Shown here piece by piece: positions 1 through 7,988 of a stretch of DNA of 64,000 nt. Within the stretch, counting starts at the first letter, position 1. Every line of letters begins with the position of its first letter. The notes under the pieces are model-generated. The model worked only from the letters and a program-made list of their open reading frames with translations, had not been told where the DNA came from and ran no database searches. This stretch comes from Clostridium_AD sp050717545 (lineage in GTDB: Bacteria; Bacillota; Clostridia; Clostridiales; Clostridiaceae). The DNA is taken from positions 1-64,000 of the forward strand of contig NZ_JBOITN010000043.1 of the NCBI RefSeq assembly GCF_050717545.1, in the 5' to 3' direction. The position numbers were made by a program, and so were the translations under genes.

Positions 1-151
1 CTGCATGAACTATTGCACTATTTGCTTTTGTAGTACCAGAAGCGACATCACTAGATCTTTCAATTACACATGTATTTAAATTATATTTAGATAGTTCTCT
101 GGCTATGGAACAGCCAATAACACCAGCACCAACAATTGTCACATCATACAT
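1..151 (-). CDS. FAD-dependent oxidoreductase, GlpA/DAO family (N-terminal part only)
   Basis: Only the first 50 codons lie in the window. The ATG at 149-151 follows a strong AGGAGG at about 159-164. The visible protein opens with a dinucleotide-binding Rossmann motif (VGAGVIG, residues 7-13), an acidic residue ending the second strand (CVIER), and then SGTTKANSAIVHA. That last stretch is typical of the NAD(P)/FAD oxidoreductases that accompany glycerol kinase in clostridia and are related to glycerol-3-phosphate dehydrogenase subunit A. The substrate cannot be fixed from this fragment; LhgO-like 2-hydroxyacid oxidase is an alternative. A terminator-containing leader lies upstream, which fits antitermination control. 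Confidence 0.75.
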   Translation of the reverse strand, partial: MYDVTIVGAGVIGCSIARELSKYNLNTCVIERSSDVASGTTKANSAIVHA

Positions 152-170
152 TAAGTTACCTCCTAAATGG

Positions 171-230
171 ACAAAAAAAGAGAGAACCTTGACTAATAGG
201 TACAAAATACCTACGCATCAAGGCTCTCTC
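171..230 (-). terminator. intrinsic terminator in the leader of the FAD oxidoreductase gene (possible antitermination site)
   Basis: Arms 180-192 and 218-230 pair over 13 positions with a single mismatch, and an inner stem (TAGGTA/TACCTA) tops the hairpin. On the minus strand the hairpin runs straight into seven T residues. It lies between the likely promoter (264-292) and the ATG at 151, so it must be read through for expression. GlpP-dependent antitermination of glycerol genes in Bacillus uses such a leader; its use here is inference. Confidence 0.7.
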
Positions 231-263
231 TTCTCTGCCTTTAATTATTTATTAATTTATTAT

Positions 264-292
264 ATTTTAACATAATAAATATGATAATGCAA
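264..292 (-). promoter_or_regulatory. sigma-A-like promoter for the FAD oxidoreductase gene
   Basis: On the minus strand TTGCAT (287-292) and TAAAAT (264-269) are separated by 17 nt, upstream of the terminator leader. The -35 match is moderate. Confidence 0.45.
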
Positions 293-610
293 GAGTTTAT
301 TAAAACGATTTCATAAATTATATAAATATAAAATAACAAAATATTGTCGTCTGACTTAATTGGGGAACTATTTTATGGCGCGGTATAAATTTTTGGTTTA
401 TAATCTCTATATAGGTTATAGCTTGAACATCATATTTATTATTAGATAAATAATAAGATTAAAGTCATCTCAAAGATAATAGCAAAGTTAGATACGCTTT
501 TAGACACTAATAACTTCTTGACCCATATAATATTTATGTAAGCTCTGAAAATTTTTAATATTAGCAGAACTTTATTTCAAGCCAAAGGAATTGAAGATTA
601 ATGCTTAAAT
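293..610. other. AT-rich intergenic stretch, no gene seen
   Basis: Between the divergent oxidoreductase and metallophosphoesterase genes. Short open frames, such as one of about 24 codons from 374, lack a ribosome binding site. No convincing -35/-10 pair for the rightward gene was found. Confidence 0.5.
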
Positions 611-622
611 AAGGAGATTATT

Positions 623-1348
623 ATGAGAAAAATTGCAATAATATCAGATATACATGGAAACATGCCCGCATTAAAAGCTGTACTTGAGGATATCAAGAAT
701 AGAGACATAGAAACCATATTTTGTCTTGGAGATTTGGCTGGGAAAGGTCCTAGTTCCGCAGAAGTAGTAGATAAAATAAGGCAAAATTGTGAAGTTGTAA
801 TTAAAGGTAATTGGGATTATTATATGACAGAAATTGAGGGTAATAAAGCTTTAATGTGGCATCAGAAAAAATTAGGTGCTGAAAGGCTAACGTACATGAA
901 GGGGTTACCTATATATATAGAATTTTATATAAGTGGAAATTTATTAAGACTATGTCACGCATCTCCAAACGATCTTTTTCATAGAATCTATCCTTCAACA
1001 GTAAAAAATGAACGAATGAAATTATTTGAAGCAACACCTACTCTTAATATAGAAGCTGATGTAATTGGATATGGGGATATACATAGTGCCCACATAGATA
1101 ATTTCGATGGAAAAACCATTTTTAATGTTGGGAGTGTTGGTAATCCTCTTGACATAACTCAATCATCCTATGCGATAATTGAAGGGGACCTTAATAATAA
1201 AGAAAAGACATCGTTTACAATTTCTCTTGTTAGGGTGCCTTATGATATAGACTTAGCTATTAATGATGCTGAATTATCAGATATGCCAGAAAAAAACGAA
1301 TTTATTAACGAATTAAAAACTGCAATATACAGAGGTCACAAATCCTAA
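623..1348 (+). CDS. metallophosphoesterase (YfcE-like calcineurin superfamily)
   Basis: This 241-residue protein carries the metal-binding motifs of calcineurin-type phosphoesterases in order: D-x-H (D9, H11) in ISDIHGN, GD (D37) in LGDLAG, GNWD (N63-D65), a histidine at 112 (CHASP), and GDIHSAH (H154, H157) in place of the usual GHTH. It probably hydrolyses phosphomono- or phosphodiesters in the cytoplasm with a dinuclear metal centre. The substrate is unknown. AAGGAG at 611-616 supports the ATG at 623. The next reading frame is a methyltransferase relic only a few bases downstream, so the operon context gives no clue to function. Confidence 0.85.
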   Translation: MRKIAIISDIHGNMPALKAVLEDIKNRDIETIFCLGDLAGKGPSSAEVVDKIRQNCEVVIKGNWDYYMTEIEGNKALMWHQKKLGAERLTYMKGLPIYIEFYISGNLLRLCHASPNDLFHRIYPSTVKNERMKLFEATPTLNIEADVIGYGDIHSAHIDNFDGKTIFNVGSVGNPLDITQSSYAIIEGDLNNKEKTSFTISLVRVPYDIDLAINDAELSDMPEKNEFINELKTAIYRGHKS

Positions 1349-1351
1349 AAA

Positions 1352-1670
1352 ATTAAAACAGGGAAGACTATACTTGATTTAAACTGTGGCTTTGGTGAAA
1401 AAGGATGAAACCAAAAAAACTTTACATTATAATCTATCTAATTATATGGAGAGTGGTGAGCGCTGCGTAAAATGGTTTGTAGATGGAGTAATAAAATACC
1501 ATAGACCATTTTCAGAGATAATAAATACACTTATTGAGAATGATTTTAAAATCGAGAAAATTCTTGAACCATTACCAGATGAAAAAACTTTGCTACTTAT
1601 CCCAAAAATGAAGAGAGATATTCATAAACCAAATTTTTTATTAATTAAATCTACTAAAATAAAATTATAA
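1352..1670 (+). pseudogene. class I SAM-dependent methyltransferase relic, internally deleted
   Basis: The frame from about 1352 encodes a methyltransferase motif I (TILDLNCGFGE) and then stops at 1406-1408. A different frame, openable from GTG at 1386, encodes 94 residues that resemble the C-terminal end of UbiG-like clostridial methyltransferases (WFVDGVIKYHRPFSEIINTL). Motif I normally sits some 100 residues or more before that C-terminus, so the middle of the gene is missing and the two ends are out of frame. No ribosome binding site precedes the GTG. I read it as a decayed gene; a small real protein using the GTG is less likely. Confidence 0.6.
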
Positions 1671-1818
1671 AGAGATGACAGTATTGAGCGAAGAAAAAAT
1701 AAAGAATGTTGAGTTTCTTATAATAAAAACTGGATGGAGCAAGTACCGGGGTGATAAAAAATATTATCAAGACTTTTTAATAAAAGGAAGAAAACAGGAA
1801 AAGAGAAGGGGACTAAAA

Positions 1819-2331
1819 ATGATAAGAACAGCTACCAAAAAAGATTTACCATATATTTTAGAAATTTATAATGATGCTATATTACATACAACAGCCATCT
1901 ATGATTATAATGCTCACACGATTGAAGATCGGATACAATGGTATGAAAACAAAATAAAAGATGGATATCCAATACTCGTGGCAGAAGAAAATAATACGGT
2001 TGTTGGCTTTGCCACATTTGGTTCATTTAGACCATGGCCGGCATTTAAATACTCTATTGAACATTCTATTTATGTTCATGAAAAATACAACAACAAAGGT
2101 ACAGGAACACTATTACTTAAATCACTAATACAAATTTCTAATGAAAGTGGATTTGCAACAATGGTAGCAGGTATAGATGGTTCAAATGAAAAAAGTATTA
2201 GAATGCATGAAAAGTTAGGCTTCAAGTATTCAGGTACGATAAGTAAAGCTGGATTTAAATTTGGAAAGTGGCTTAATCTTGTTTTTTATCAACTAGAGCT
2301 TGGTGGTCCTAAAAACCCAATAGAAAATTAA
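1819..2331 (+). CDS. phosphinothricin-type GNAT N-acetyltransferase
   Basis: The 170-residue product is a full-length PAT/bar-like GNAT enzyme that would transfer acetyl from acetyl-CoA to an amino group; the family includes phosphinothricin and methionine sulfoximine acetyltransferases. Visible are VVGFATFGSFRPW (61-73), the EHSIYVHEKYNNKGTG acetyl-CoA loop (81-96, with NNKGTG as motif A), and the C-terminal SIRMHEKLGFKYSGT motif B. The open frame extends upstream to 1675, but those 48 extra residues are lysine-rich and unlike the family. GAGAAGGGGA at 1803-1812 decides for the ATG at 1819. The true substrate is unknown. Confidence 0.85.
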   Translation: MIRTATKKDLPYILEIYNDAILHTTAIYDYNAHTIEDRIQWYENKIKDGYPILVAEENNTVVGFATFGSFRPWPAFKYSIEHSIYVHEKYNNKGTGTLLLKSLIQISNESGFATMVAGIDGSNEKSIRMHEKLGFKYSGTISKAGFKFGKWLNLVFYQLELGGPKNPIEN

Positions 2332-2374
2332 GATTTACAATTAACTAATAAATATAATGTGAAGGGTGACTTTT

Positions 2375-2467
2375 ATGTCGATAATTTTGAATAAACGATT
2401 AGAGGAAATGAATGGTGATGAGCTAGGAAAGAGTTTGGAAACGATATTAATTATAATAATAAAGTGA
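2375..2467 (+). other. possible 30-residue open frame between acetyltransferase and ydcF-like gene
   Basis: ATG at 2375 follows GAAGGGTGA and opens a 30-codon frame ending 10 nt before the next gene. The peptide resembles nothing I know and may be a gene remnant or chance. Confidence 0.2.
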
Positions 2468-2477
2468 GGCTATAAAA

Positions 2478-3041
2478 ATGAGCTACCCATTTGATTGTAT
2501 AAGTGATTTAATTTTTGTAAAAACGCAAGTGCAGTCCGCAGACATAATTTTAGTACCAGGAAGTAGCGAACCACAATCAATGGAGATGGCTGCAAGATTA
2601 TTTAAACAAAATCTCGCACCACTTATATTACCAAGTGGTTCATATAATCATAGAATACCTGAGTATAGCTCAGAATGGGAATTTTTAAAATTACTAGGGG
2701 TTAAATTGGGAATTCCAGAAAATAGAATACTGAAAGAATATCAAGCAAGAAATACATTTGAAAATGCCAAATTTTCATGGGGCGTAATAAAAGAAAATAA
2801 TATAACCGTAAAGAAGGCTATATTGGTTTGTAAGGCGTATCATTCAAGGCGTGCACTATTAACATATCAATCCATATTTCCAAAAGGTGTAGAATTCTTT
2901 GTTGTGTCAATTCCAGGTAAAATTAACCTATGCAAAGATAATTGGTTTTTAGATGAAGCCAAAATAAAGATCGTAATGGGAGAGGTAATGAAAATAGGGG
3001 ACTATTTTAAATTCCTCATAAATAATTTGCATGAGAAGTAA
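2478..3041 (+). CDS. YdcF/SanA/ElyC family (DUF218) protein
   Basis: This 187-residue protein matches the DUF218 fold. It has a first strand leading into a PGSS loop (residues 27-30), then a helix rich in hydrophobics (MEMAARLFKQ), the family hallmark RNTFENAKFSWGVI where Asn and Glu sit at the presumed active site, and a strand followed by AYHSRRA. Members include envelope-associated SanA/ElyC and soluble YdcF, which binds S-adenosylmethionine; the activity is poorly defined. No signal peptide or membrane helix is visible, so the soluble YdcF type fits better. A clear terminator follows. Confidence 0.8.
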   Translation: MSYPFDCISDLIFVKTQVQSADIILVPGSSEPQSMEMAARLFKQNLAPLILPSGSYNHRIPEYSSEWEFLKLLGVKLGIPENRILKEYQARNTFENAKFSWGVIKENNITVKKAILVCKAYHSRRALLTYQSIFPKGVEFFVVSIPGKINLCKDNWFLDEAKIKIVMGEVMKIGDYFKFLINNLHEK

Positions 3042-3073
3042 GCTTTATATATTAGTTAAGTATAAAGATATAT

Positions 3074-3124
3074 AAAAGGTGGTTATGTCGGACTATATTC
3101 GACATAACCACCTTTTGTTTTATT
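3074..3124 (+). terminator. rho-independent terminator after the ydcF-like gene
   Basis: A perfect 17-bp stem (3074-3090 with 3100-3116) is followed by GTTTTATT. Its A-rich 5' side could also let it work on the other strand. Confidence 0.85.
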
Positions 3125-3148
3125 AAATCGATCATTTACACCTCATGT

Positions 3149-3208
3149 CTGTTTGTTTAGAGTACATAACAAAACAACAACAGGCAAATTATTAAAAACT
3201 GTTTGTTT
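3149..3208. repeat. direct repeat CTGTTTGTTT upstream of the serine recombinase
   Basis: CTGTTTGTTT occurs at 3149-3158 and again at 3199-3208, 50 bp apart, with related AACAAAACAAC sequence between. Resolvases often bind repeated subsites next to their own gene; that role is only a guess here. Confidence 0.3.
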
Positions 3209-3312
3209 GAAATCATCAACAACTCAAGCAAACACTTGTTGAAACTAGTATACTTTAAACGGAAAATATGTTAATATATAGTAAATAACATTGTTTAGAA
3301 GGAGTTGCTTAA

Positions 3313-3873
3313 ATGAATATTGCTTATACTCGAGTTATTTCAGATCAAGAAAGCGACGAAAAACAATTTGAAGAGCTTAAAAAGTGCAACATAGAAAAAT
3401 GGTTTAATGATAAAATATGTCCAAAGGGTACTAGAGCTCAACTAAACGCAATGATGGATTTTGTAAGACGTGATGATAAAATTTATGTGTTTGATTTTAG
3501 TAGACTAGCACGATCAACAGATGAATTAATTAATATAGGTGACAACTTAGATAAAAAAGGAATCAATTTAATAAGTATTAAAGAGAATCTTGACACAAGC
3601 AATGCCACTGGAAAACTAATGTTTACAATGATTACTTCACTTAAAGAGTTTCAGAGATTAAATTTATTAGAAAGGCAAAGAAGTGGTATTGCAATTGCAA
3701 AAGCAAATGGGATGTATAAAGGACGTAAAAAAATAAGTTATCCTTTAAATTGGAAAGAAATATATACTAAGTATAAAAATAGAGAATTAACAGGCACTGA
3801 TGCAATGGAGTTATTAAAACTTAAAAGGAATACTTTTTACAAATTAGTAGATGAATACAAGTTTAAAAAATAA
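3313..3873 (+). CDS. serine recombinase (resolvase/invertase family) with altered active site
   Basis: The 186-residue protein follows the resolvase plan: catalytic domain about 1-125, then GRKK and a C-terminal helix-turn-helix (about 140-180). The arginine-bearing DFSRLARS motif is intact. The nucleophile motif, normally RVS(T), reads RVISDQ at residues 7-12: the position usually held by serine is Ile9, and a serine follows at 10. The EFER motif has become EFQR. The protein is therefore either inactive, perhaps a DNA-binding relic, or uses a serine displaced by one residue. AGAAGGAG ends shortly before the ATG. It is flanked by repeats that could be binding subsites. Confidence 0.8.
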   Translation: MNIAYTRVISDQESDEKQFEELKKCNIEKWFNDKICPKGTRAQLNAMMDFVRRDDKIYVFDFSRLARSTDELINIGDNLDKKGINLISIKENLDTSNATGKLMFTMITSLKEFQRLNLLERQRSGIAIAKANGMYKGRKKISYPLNWKEIYTKYKNRELTGTDAMELLKLKRNTFYKLVDEYKFKK

Positions 3874-4019
3874 ATACTTTTTAAATTATCAAGAACTACT
3901 TTATTTAAACTTGATAAATAACCTAAAATAATTCGTGAAATAATTGGGAAATTATAAACTATAATCTTTTAATCTATATTTAATTGCACATAGTTGTTTA
4001 TTATAGGGAGGGGTTAAAA

Positions 4020-4355
4020 ATGGAACCGTTTACTCAAAGAGTTATTGAAATTATTAAAGAAATACCTGAAGGGAAAGTAATGACATATGGACAAATTGCA
4101 TCGCAGGCTGGAAACCATAAGGGGGCAAGGCAGGTTGCTAGATTTCTCCATACATTAAGTACTAGATATGAACTTCCTTGGCACAGAGTTATTAATTCAA
4201 AAGGGGAGATCAGCATACAGGATTTTGAGTCCAGCAATTTACAAAAGCTATTACTTGAGAATGAAGGTGTAAAATTCACAAAAAGAAACACGATATCACT
4301 TAATGAATTTCAATATCATAAGCAAATTACATTCAAAGAGTTCGACTTAATCTAA
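4020..4355 (+). CDS. alkyltransferase-like (ATL) protein, MGMT family without the acceptor cysteine
   Basis: This 111-residue protein matches the C-terminal DNA-binding domain of O6-alkylguanine-DNA alkyltransferases (MTYGQIASQAG, GARQVARFL). The acceptor motif PCHRV reads PWHRV at residues 53-57, so the alkyl-accepting cysteine is replaced by tryptophan. That is the signature of ATL proteins, which flag O6-alkylguanine for nucleotide excision repair instead of reversing it. The frame extends to 3984, but GGGAGGGG at about 4005-4013 fixes the ATG at 4020. A terminator follows. Confidence 0.88.
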   Translation: MEPFTQRVIEIIKEIPEGKVMTYGQIASQAGNHKGARQVARFLHTLSTRYELPWHRVINSKGEISIQDFESSNLQKLLLENEGVKFTKRNTISLNEFQYHKQITFKEFDLI

Positions 4356-4379
4356 TAACTGATTAATTTTAAACAATCA

Positions 4380-4414
4380 AAAATACTCCATAAACTCTAT
4401 GAAGTATTTTTCCT
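4380..4414. terminator. bidirectional terminator between ATL and DUF378 genes
   Basis: Arms 4381-4392 and 4398-4409 pair with one mismatch; A-rich and T-rich flanks suit both strands. The genes on either side converge here. Confidence 0.6.
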
Positions 4415-4458
4415 GTGAATATTATGTTATTTAAGATAATATTATATAGAAGTAGGAT

Positions 4459-4665
4459 TTAATCTTTCTTACTCCTAAATATAAATATAATAATATTAAC
4501 AGCTGATACTCCTACTAAAATATATATTACTCTAGCAAGTAATGGAACTGACCCAAATATTGCGCTAACAAGATTAAAATTAAGTAAACCTAAAAGGCCC
4601 CAATTAAGCGCACCAATCAATACACATATAAATGAAATTTTGTCTATCATATTAAGCTTATACAT
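4459..4665 (-). CDS. DUF378 family small membrane protein
   Basis: The 68-residue protein has two hydrophobic segments (about 8-30 and 38-62) around the family motif GALNWGLLGL, and a short basic tail (RSKKD). DUF378 proteins are small two-helix membrane proteins of unknown function, common in Firmicutes. An upstream TTG is in frame, but GGAGG lies just before the ATG at 4663-4665, so I start there. It is monocistronic: purB diverges from it and ATL converges on it. Confidence 0.85.
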   Translation of the reverse strand: MYKLNMIDKISFICVLIGALNWGLLGLLNFNLVSAIFGSVPLLARVIYILVGVSAVNIIIFIFRSKKD

Positions 4666-4899
4666 AATTACCTCCAAACTAATATAATTATTCTGTTGTA
4701 TAAAATATATTAAAAATATAAAAAATTAGAACTATATAATGTCTTTTTTTAAATTTATATATAATTATTTTACGTATAAAATGTATTCCAAGAAGTTCAA
4801 TAATATATGCGAACATTTCCGTGTATATTAATGATATTGTATGTTATAATATGAATGAAATTTGTTTTATAATATAATATGTACGTGTGGAGGCAAAAT

Positions 4900-6330
4900 A
4901 TGAGAAATACTTATAATACACCGTTAAATAGTAGATACGCTTCAAAAGAGATGAGTTATTTATTTTCAGATGATATGAAATTTAAAACTTGGAGGAAACT
5001 ATGGGTTGCCTTAGCTGAAGGTGAAAAGTTATTAGGACTTAATATTACTCAAGACCAAATTGATGAACTTAAATTTTATGTAGATAATGTAAATTATGAA
5101 GTGGCTGAAAAAAAAGAAAAAGAGATACGTCACGATGTAATGAGTCATGTATATGCCTATGGGGTCCAATGTCCTAAAGCAAAGGGAATCATCCATTTGG
5201 GTGCTACTAGTTGCTATGTAGGTGATAATACAGATCTTATAATTATGAAAAAAGCATTATTATTAATAAAAAAGAAATTAGTTAATGTAATTAGTAAATC
5301 TTCAGATTTTGCATTAAAATATAAAGATGTTCCTACCTTAGGTTTTACTCATTTGCAACCAGCTCAATTAACTACTGTAGGTAAACGAGCTACTCTATGG
5401 ATTCAGGAATTAATAATGGATCTTGAAAATTTGGACTTCGTAGTAGATAAGATGAAATTAAGAGGTGTTAAGGGAACAACAGGGACTCAGGCTAGTTTTA
5501 TGAATTTATTTGAAAATGATGAGAAAAAAGTAAAAGACTTAGATAAATACGTAGCAAAAATGATGAATTTTGAAGATACATATCCTGTTACTGGTCAAAC
5601 TTATTCTAGAAAAGTCGACTCTATAGTATTAAATACATTATCTGAAATAGCTCAAAGTGCATATAAATTCAGTAATGACCTAAGACTCCTTCAAAACATG
5701 AAGGAAGTAGAAGAGCCTTTTGAAAAAAATCAAATTGGCTCTTCTGCAATGGCATATAAAAGAAATCCTATGCGCTCTGAGAGAATTAGTGCCTTATCAA
5801 GATATATTATAGTAAACTCATTAAATCCTGCTATAACAGCTGCAACCCAGTGGTTTGAAAGAACTTTGGATGACTCAGCTAACAAGAGAATATCAGTAGC
5901 GGAAGCATTTTTAGCTCTTGATGGAGTATTAAATTTGTACATGAATATAGCTGGGAATATGGTTGTATATGAAAAAGTAATTACTACTCATGTAAATAAT
6001 GAACTTCCATTTATGGCAACAGAAAATATCCTTATGGAAGCTGTTAAAAGGGGCGGGGACAGACAAGAACTTCATGAGAACATTAGAGTTCATTCAATGT
6101 CTGCAGCTAAACGCGTTAAAGAAGAAGGCTTAAACAATGATCTTATAGAAAGAATTATAAACGACAAGAGTTTTCTAATGTCAAAAGAAGAGATTTTAGC
6201 TATAATTGACCCAATTAAGTTTGTTGGAAGAGCACCAGGTCAAGTTGTAGAATTTATAGATGAATATGTGAAACCAATACTCGCAGCTAATAAAGATTCA
6301 ATTGGTGTAGAAACTACCATAAACGTATAA
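4900..6330 (+). CDS. purB: adenylosuccinate lyase
   Basis: This 476-residue enzyme of the fumarase/aspartase superfamily cleaves SAICAR to AICAR and adenylosuccinate to AMP, each releasing fumarate, in purine synthesis. The superfamily signature GSSAMAYKRNP lies at about residues 280-290 and holds the mobile-loop catalytic serine. Substrate-binding segments GATSCYVGDN and FTHLQPAQ (His151) are present. GTGGAGG at 4887-4893 supports the ATG at 4900; the in-frame ATG at 4879 overlaps this ribosome binding site. No purine riboswitch is recognisable in the 230 nt upstream. A terminator follows. Confidence 0.96.
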   Translation: MRNTYNTPLNSRYASKEMSYLFSDDMKFKTWRKLWVALAEGEKLLGLNITQDQIDELKFYVDNVNYEVAEKKEKEIRHDVMSHVYAYGVQCPKAKGIIHLGATSCYVGDNTDLIIMKKALLLIKKKLVNVISKSSDFALKYKDVPTLGFTHLQPAQLTTVGKRATLWIQELIMDLENLDFVVDKMKLRGVKGTTGTQASFMNLFENDEKKVKDLDKYVAKMMNFEDTYPVTGQTYSRKVDSIVLNTLSEIAQSAYKFSNDLRLLQNMKEVEEPFEKNQIGSSAMAYKRNPMRSERISALSRYIIVNSLNPAITAATQWFERTLDDSANKRISVAEAFLALDGVLNLYMNIAGNMVVYEKVITTHVNNELPFMATENILMEAVKRGGDRQELHENIRVHSMSAAKRVKEEGLNNDLIERIINDKSFLMSKEEILAIIDPIKFVGRAPGQVVEFIDEYVKPILAANKDSIGVETTINV

Positions 6331-6355
6331 TATTTAAATAATATATATAACTTAA

Positions 6356-6389
6356 AAATCTCCTGCATTTTCACAAATGCGGGAGATTT
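6356..6389 (+). terminator. terminator after purB
   Basis: A 15-bp stem with one G-T/C mismatch region (arms 6356-6370 and 6375-6389) and a four-base loop. The following T-tract is weak (AATATT). Confidence 0.6.
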
Positions 6390-6468
6390 AATATTCTAAA
6401 ATATTATTATATTATAAAATTAAATTAATTATTTTTAAAATAAACGTGATTTTGCCCCCCTCTTGTAG

Positions 6469-6508
6469 TATAATAATGTCGTGAAATGTAAGTTTCACGA
6501 CATTATTA
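6469..6508 (+). promoter_or_regulatory. -10 element and perfect 16-bp inverted repeat in the integrase leader
   Basis: TATAAT (6469-6474) overlaps a perfect hairpin or dyad with arms 6471-6486 and 6493-6508 and a six-base loop. It lies 18 nt before the ATG of the recombinase, close to its ribosome binding site. It could be an operator or an RNA hairpin; no good -35 was found. Confidence 0.5.
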
Positions 6509-6526
6509 TGTATTTTGGAGGTGCCC

Positions 6527-7384
6527 ATGAAATCTAATATAGAAAATATTTATAACAATGATGTTCCAAACTTTCTTAATGATTATTTTAATTACCTTGC
6601 TACAATTAAAGGTTCTTCTATTAATACTATTGTTGCTTACACTGCTGATTTATCATTACTATTAAAATTTATAAAAGTATATAAGGGCTTAGATCCCTCA
6701 GATAAATTACTTTCTCTTGAGAAAGTAATTATTAGCGACCTAACCTTAGATACATTAAAAACCCTTACATTACAAGATTTATATGCATTTGTCTCCTATC
6801 TTGGCAAGCAAAGAGCTAATGGAAACTATGCTAAGGCAAGGAAAATTGCAGCAATAAAGTCCCTATTCAAGTATTTAACTACTAAAGCTAAAGTATTAAC
6901 TCAAGATCCAACTATTGATCTTGAGTCACCAAAACTTAGTAAAAGAAGTCCAGTCTTCTTAAATTTGCTTGAAAGCAAAGATTTACTACAAGCTACAATT
7001 TCTAGAGATAAGCATTCTATTCGCGATCATAGTATAATTACCTTATTCTTAAATTGTGGACTTAGATTGTCAGAGCTTTGCAGTATAAATATGTCTGCTA
7101 TAAAAAATGATACTTTATCTATTGTTGGCAAAGGAAATAAAGAACGAACAATATATTTAAATAAGGCATCACTTATAGCAATACATAAGTATCTACCTGT
7201 TAGAAATGAGAAAATTGATAAAATCCATGATGAAGATAAGGATGCCCTCTTTATAAGTGGCAAATTTGGAAGAATTAATAAAAGAACTGTAGAAAGAATT
7301 GTTAAAAAGCATATAGGAAATGCAGGCCTTAATAAAAACAAATATACCCCTCATAAATTGAGGCATACCTCTGCAACCCTTATG
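6527..7384 (+). CDS. XerC/D-like tyrosine recombinase, 5' exon (gene split by group II intron)
   Basis: This exon encodes the first 286 residues of a tyrosine recombinase: the SAM-like core-binding N-terminal domain, then the catalytic Arg motif (GLRLSELC) and the HKLRHTSATLM motif. The exon ends at the ATG codon of LM, directly before GTGCG of the intron. Joined to 9909-10049 it gives a complete 332-residue enzyme with the final Tyr. It sits before lexA, where clostridia often carry such a recombinase gene. GGAGG at about 6517-6521 supports the ATG at 6527 over an in-frame TTG at 6515. Translation without splicing adds only a few intron-coded residues after residue 286, losing the catalytic tyrosine. 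Confidence 0.85.
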
Positions 7385-7988
7385 GTGCGTCCGTACGGAT
7401 TTTATAGAAATATTGCGTAATATATGCGTATATTACAAAGCAATTAACTGAGATGACCAGTTATCATCATCCAACTTATCTCAACAGGAAACTAATGAGG
7501 GAGTGTAGCATGTTGGAAAAGGCATAAGTCAACGAAATCACCAAGTTGCAACTGAATGTCAAGATGAATATATTGAGGAAGGATAAAAGTCATACTACTT
7601 AAACTCTAGAACAAGGGCAATAGTTGGGTGCGGTCCCCTACGGTGATTATTAGGAGACATCAAGGTTTAGAAATTGCACTACGTGAGGGCAATTTCAATA
7701 AAAGATACAAATTACGTTAAGTTGTATCTTAGTCATTTTTAACCTTGACCATACACAATATGTGTAAAAATTCGGAAGGAGTATCCTCCCCTCAATCACA
7801 TGTTCTATAAATTGCTAAACGGAGATTGCCTAAGTCAGAATGCCAAAGTTTTGGCTATAGTACTTTGGTACTTGAATATTTGATATGGTAACGGAGTTCT
7901 CGTAGTAGTCGGAGGTAGGGAAAGCCTGCTACATGGCGAAGGAGAACAGGTTATTCACTCTGATAAAACAAAAGGAGATGGCAGAGCC

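Noticed and set aside
374..448. 24-codon frame in the 5' intergenic region
   Set aside because: No ribosome binding site; AT-rich chance frame.
4034..4291. 85-codon minus-strand frame opposite the ATL gene
   Set aside because: It mirrors the real gene, has no ribosome binding site and no recognisable protein.
4690..4899. Purine riboswitch before purB
   Set aside because: No conserved purine aptamer core was found.
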